64,000 nucleotides of DNA from Neoarius graeffei. Its lineage: Eukaryota > Chordata > Actinopteri > Siluriformes > Ariidae. The stretch lies in assembly GCF_027579695.1 (NCBI RefSeq), contig NC_083592.1:38566214-38630213 (forward strand), written 5' to 3'. Of this stretch, positions 62,901-64,000 are shown one piece after another; the first letter of the stretch is position 1, and each line of letters begins with the position of its first letter. The notes beneath the pieces are model-generated. The model saw nothing but the letters and a program-made list of their open reading frames with translations. It was not told the DNA's origin and did no database searches. Position numbers and translations under genes: made by a program.

Positions 62901-63999
62901 TCTGGTTTAAATGAGAAGCGTTATGTTTGGAGAAAGGAAAACGCTGCGTTCCAGTATAAGAACCTTATCCCATCTGTGAAACATGGTGGTGGTAGTGTCA
63001 TGGTTTGGGCCTGTTTTGCTGCATCTGGGCCAGGACGGCTTGCCATCATTGATGGAACAACGAATTCTGAATTATACCAGCGAATTCTAAAGGAAAATGT
63101 CAGGACATCTGTCCATGAACTGAATCTCAAGAGAAGGTGGGACATGCAGCAAGACAACGACCCTAAGCACACAAGTCGTTCTACCAAAGAATGGTGAAAG
63201 AAGAATAAAGTTAATGTTTTGGAATGGCCAAGTCAAAGTCCTGACCTTAATCCAATCGAAATGTTGTGGAAGGACCTGAAGCGAGCAGTTCATGTGAGGA
63301 AACCCACCAACATCCCAGAGTTGAAGCTGTTCTGTACGGAGAAATGGGCTAAAATTCCTCCAAGCCGGTGTGCAGGACTGATCAACAGATACCGCAAACG
63401 TTTAGTCGTAGTTATTGCTACACAAGCGGGTCACACCAGATACTGAAAGCAAAGGTTCACATACTTTTGCCACTCACAGATATGGATCATTTTCCTCAAT
63501 AAATAAATGACCAAGTATAATATTTTTGTCTCATTTGTCTACTCTTTATCTACTTTTAGGACTTGTGTGAAAAGCTGTTAAATAAGTTAAATAAGCAGTT
63601 AAATAAAGGTTCACGTGAAATAACAAATCATAGACTTTTGTTTTTTTATTGCATTTTGGAAAATATTGCAACTTTTCTGGAAATGGGGTTAGTATGCAGG
63701 TTATATCTGAAGAAAATAACACAACAGTAAAGTGATCAGAAATCTCACACAGTATTGATCAGCTGGATGATCTGTTCAGCCCAAACTGGATTTTTCAACT
63801 GGGAAGGTAAAGCAGTTCATGCAACTTACAGGTGAGCGATGCCTGCTTTCCTCACTGCACTGGAGATGGCTTTCACAGCTGTACACAGGGCGTTCAGGAG
63901 GGTGGTCAGCTCCCCTGTGGCTTTCACTTTCCTCCCTTCCTCTAACAGAAATCTGGTCAGAGTGATCGCATTGGTATCGAAAGGGCCTCGATCAGACAT
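50712..63999 (-). CDS. fbp1: fructose-1,6-bisphosphatase 1 (liver type), complete
   Basis: Cytosolic gluconeogenic enzyme (EC 3.1.3.11), Mg2+-dependent and inhibited by AMP and fructose-2,6-bisphosphate. Coding exons (- strand): 63999-63830, 57971-57809, 57206-57114, 56970-56830, 56676-56539, 53507-53388, 50900-50712; 1014 bases, 337 aa. [20 protein letters not shown] opens the protein; ATGELT is in the AMP site; [11 protein letters not shown] holds Asp119 and Asp122; LLYE gives Glu281. Assigned fbp1 by GDQVKKLD (Gln, liver type), the conserved Tyr in LYGIAG and EPENR. Intron positions and phases are identical to fbp2, 2.8 kb downstream on the same strand, so the pair arose by tandem duplication. 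Differences from the usual sequence: KKKGN for KKKGK, PYSARY for PYGARY, YESNP for YECNP. The promoter lies outside the window. Teleosts can have fbp1a and fbp1b; I do not choose. Confidence 0.95.
51290..52869. mobile_element. non-coding element with GTGTGCTTGCT ends
   Basis: Left AGTGTGCTTGCTCAAGCACA, right (reversed) AAAGTGTGCTTGCTGAGC, followed by TTATT repeats. The interior has parallel segments built on 'caccaaacttca-g-cctcaggcc' and 'cccattgaaaatgaatgg' (51580-52000) and then the GTTAGCATG array. No coding frame. Precise edges are read by comparison with the uninterrupted sister at 57.5 kb. Confidence 0.6.
52225..52810. repeat. GTTAGCATG minisatellite
   Basis: About 580 bp made of loosely repeated 9-10 base words GTTAGCATG and GCTAGCTGTTAGCATG, many self-complementary (GCTAGC, GCATGC). 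Irregular, with interspersed point changes. Confidence 0.9.
53388..53507 (-). CDS. fbp1: fbp1 exon 6
   Basis: Residues 236-275: [36 protein letters not shown]. Acceptor TTTGCAG, donor GTATAG, phase 0. Confidence 0.95.
53633..54010 (+). mobile_element. tRNA-headed SINE, young
   Basis: Full-length. Perfect target duplication ACAAAACTGGGT at 53621-53632 and 54011-54022. Confidence 0.94.
54067..54442 (+). mobile_element. tRNA-headed SINE
   Basis: Full-length, (GGAT)n tail. Perfect target duplication ATTTCAGGAT at 54057-54066 and 54443-54452. Only 45 bases separate it from the preceding copy's duplication. Confidence 0.93.
54708..55077 (-). mobile_element. tRNA-headed SINE, young
   Basis: Full-length. 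Perfect target duplication CGTTTGAACTACT at 54695-54707 and 55078-55090. Confidence 0.94.
55508..55770. mobile_element. Tc1-like transposon end fragment
   Basis: CAGTGCTGTCCATAATTATTGGCACCCC, read in parts, is a familiar Tc1-family terminus in fish; the inner repeat CACTATTATTGGCACCCC at 55691-55708 fits the IR/DR layout. The rest of the element is absent. Confidence 0.6.
55808..56179 (+). mobile_element. tRNA-headed SINE, young
   Basis: Full-length. Perfect target duplication GATTATGAATGT at 55796-55807 and 56180-56191. Confidence 0.94.
56539..56676 (-). CDS. fbp1: fbp1 exon 5
   Basis: Residues 190-235: [20 protein letters not shown] and [20 protein letters not shown]. Acceptor TTTGGCAG, donor GTACAG, phase 0. 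KKKGN replaces KKKGK. Confidence 0.95.
56830..56970 (-). CDS. fbp1: fbp1 exon 4
   Basis: Residues 143-189: [42 protein letters not shown]. Acceptor TTCCCAAG, donor GTGAGT, phase 0. Confidence 0.95.
57114..57206 (-). CDS. fbp1: fbp1 exon 3
   Basis: Residues 112-142: [20 protein letters not shown] with Asp119 and Asp122. Acceptor TTCCAAAG, donor GTATAT, phase 0. Confidence 0.96.
57275..57780 (-). mobile_element. uninterrupted sister of the 51.0-53.1 kb MITE-like element
   Basis: Lies in fbp1 intron 2 in the opposite orientation. Shares CAATTTGTGAAAAATG, CATTTCCGCTTAGAATG, GAGTAGCCAATCAGAGCACG and the ATG-led frame ([20 protein letters not shown]) on the - strand. Both copies are about 500 bp and differ noticeably, so they are not recent duplicates. 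Confidence 0.6.
57809..57971 (-). CDS. fbp1: fbp1 exon 2
   Basis: Residues 57-111: [20 protein letters not shown] and [20 protein letters not shown]. 163 bases. Acceptor TGCATAG, donor GTAGGA, phase 0. Confidence 0.95.
57972..58833 (-). other. fbp1: fbp1 intron 1, 5'-most stretch on + strand
   Basis: AT-rich, with no exon or element that I can identify before the SINE at 58834. Confidence 0.5.
58834..59205 (+). mobile_element. tRNA-headed SINE, older copy
   Basis: Complete but diverged (GGTGGCACAGTGGTGTCGTG head, TGGATGG tail). No clean target duplication. Confidence 0.8.
59759..60112 (-). pseudogene. Tc1/mariner-type transposase, C-terminal remnant
   Basis: [20 protein letters not shown] is the conserved block with the final catalytic Glu, followed by [20 protein letters not shown]. 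An upstream trace ([16 protein letters not shown]) belongs to the second catalytic region. The N-terminal half is decayed through 60113-60800. It encoded a DNA-cutting transposase of the host element. Confidence 0.8.
60901..61482 (-). mobile_element. RTE-clade LINE, 5'-truncated 3' end
   Basis: Perfect 13-bp target duplication CCAAGTTTTTCTG at 60888-60900 and 61483-61495. Translates on the - strand to the C-terminal part of the RTE reverse-transcriptase [63 protein letters not shown]. Frames are broken afterwards. The 3' end reads GGGAGCAGCCAAAAGAATAA, the usual RTE terminus. Only the last ~580 bases were copied. Confidence 0.85.
61904..63446 (+). pseudogene. Tc1-like transposase, disrupted
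   Basis: [20 protein letters not shown] at the start; catalytic pieces [21 protein letters not shown] and [12 protein letters not shown] stop follows VRQIVYK at 62039-62041, a 525-bp insertion lies at 62151-62675, and a second stop comes after TKEW near 63196. The first DDE block has changed from TDET to MDVT. Compared with the 35.4-kb copy it keeps AHQ near residue 20 and the stretch before DMQQDND. Confidence 0.88.
62151..62675 (+). mobile_element. PIF/Harbinger-type non-autonomous element with MADF-like start
   Basis: 3-bp target duplication TAA (62148-62150 and 62676-62678), checked against the empty site in the sister Tc1 copy (GGGTAACTTCTAAG). Imperfect inverted ends (GACCAATTTATGCT / GGCCTCTGCATGCT) and repeated CGCAGA(T/C) words. 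At 62404-62487 an ATG frame reads [20 protein letters not shown], like the N-terminus of MADF/Myb-like proteins carried by Harbinger elements, and stops after 27 codons. Confidence 0.75.
63830..63999 (-). CDS. fbp1: fbp1 exon 1
   Basis: ATG at 63999-63997, one base from the window edge. Residues 1-56 plus two bases: [44 protein letters not shown]. Donor GTAAGT. 5'UTR and promoter are outside. Confidence 0.94.
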
Positions 64000-64000
64000 G

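Larger units (their letters stand above)
61537..63573 (+). mobile_element. Tc1-like transposon, second copy, interrupted
   Basis: Same family as 35389-36975: starts CAGTGGTGCTTGAAAGTTTG after TA (61535-61536). The right terminal ~35 bases are missing after GGACTTGTGTGAAAA. Inserted in the right inverted repeat of the 59486-63692 element and itself interrupted by a Harbinger-type element. Confidence 0.88.
59486..63692 (-). mobile_element. Tc1/mariner-superfamily transposon hosting three later insertions
   Basis: Flanked by TA; ends CCAACCCCATTTCCAGAAAA (left) and, reversed, CTAACCCCATTTCCAGAAAA. ~200-bp inverted repeats include GCAGGCATCAAATTCTAACT and its partner TTAGAATTTGATGCCTGCAA. A transposase remnant is at 59759-60112 on the - strand. 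The right inverted repeat is split at 61537 by a Tc1 copy; an RTE fragment sits at 60901-61482. Confidence 0.8.

Noticed and set aside
50712-63999. One of the FBP genes being a pseudogene
   Set aside because: All fourteen exons have consensus borders, correct phases and no internal stop.

Overview
This is vertebrate nuclear DNA, almost certainly from a teleost fish. The genes have introns with GT/AG splice sites, the proteins match vertebrate families throughout, and the filler is typical of teleosts: tRNA-headed SINEs of the Mermaid/HE1 type, Tc1-like, piggyBac, hAT-like and Harbinger elements, an RTE LINE tail and long CA/GT microsatellites. An otophysan such as a catfish would fit the repeat mix, but the sequence alone does not prove this.

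Four host genes are present. (1) The last coding exon and 3'UTR of dapk1 (death-associated protein kinase 1), + strand, 770 to about 4020. (2) A complete cathepsin L gene, ctsl, + strand: TATA promoter at 9.41 kb, a noncoding first exon, seven coding exons at 11994-16618, 337 aa. (3) fbp2, muscle-type fructose-1,6-bisphosphatase, - strand: seven coding exons from 47762 down to 22584, 338 aa. (4) fbp1, liver-type fructose-1,6-bisphosphatase, - strand: seven coding exons from 63999 down to 50712, 337 aa, with its start codon one base inside the right edge. All splice junctions, phases and reading frames close without a break. The order and strands dapk1(+), ctsl(+), fbp2(-), fbp1(-) match, from general knowledge, human 9q21-q22, but are packed here into 64 kb.

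The genes do not form one pathway. DAPK1 is a Ca2+/calmodulin-regulated death kinase, cathepsin L is a lysosomal cysteine protease, and the FBP pair makes the two isozymes of the gluconeogenic step fructose-1,6-bisphosphate to fructose-6-phosphate. The FBP genes are an old tandem duplication with identical intron positions; they are assigned by Glu (fbp2) versus Gln (fbp1) at the isozyme-diagnostic position in the GD[E/Q]VKKLD loop.

Nearly everything between exons is transposable DNA: about 33 tRNA-headed SINE copies, many with perfect target-site duplications; a piggyBac relic (4.2-6.5 kb); a hAT-like element inside a palindrome-rich element (18.2-21.6 kb); two Tc1 copies of one family (35.4-37.0 and 61.5-63.6 kb); several MITEs in ctsl introns; and a four-level nest in fbp1 intron 1 (59.5-63.7 kb). 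No retrovirus, LTR element, CRISPR array, rRNA or functional tRNA gene was recognised. I do not see a new multi-gene system; the most interesting points are the nested transposons, the reuse of one SINE head with different tails, CLEAR-like E-boxes at ctsl, and residue changes in the two FBPases.
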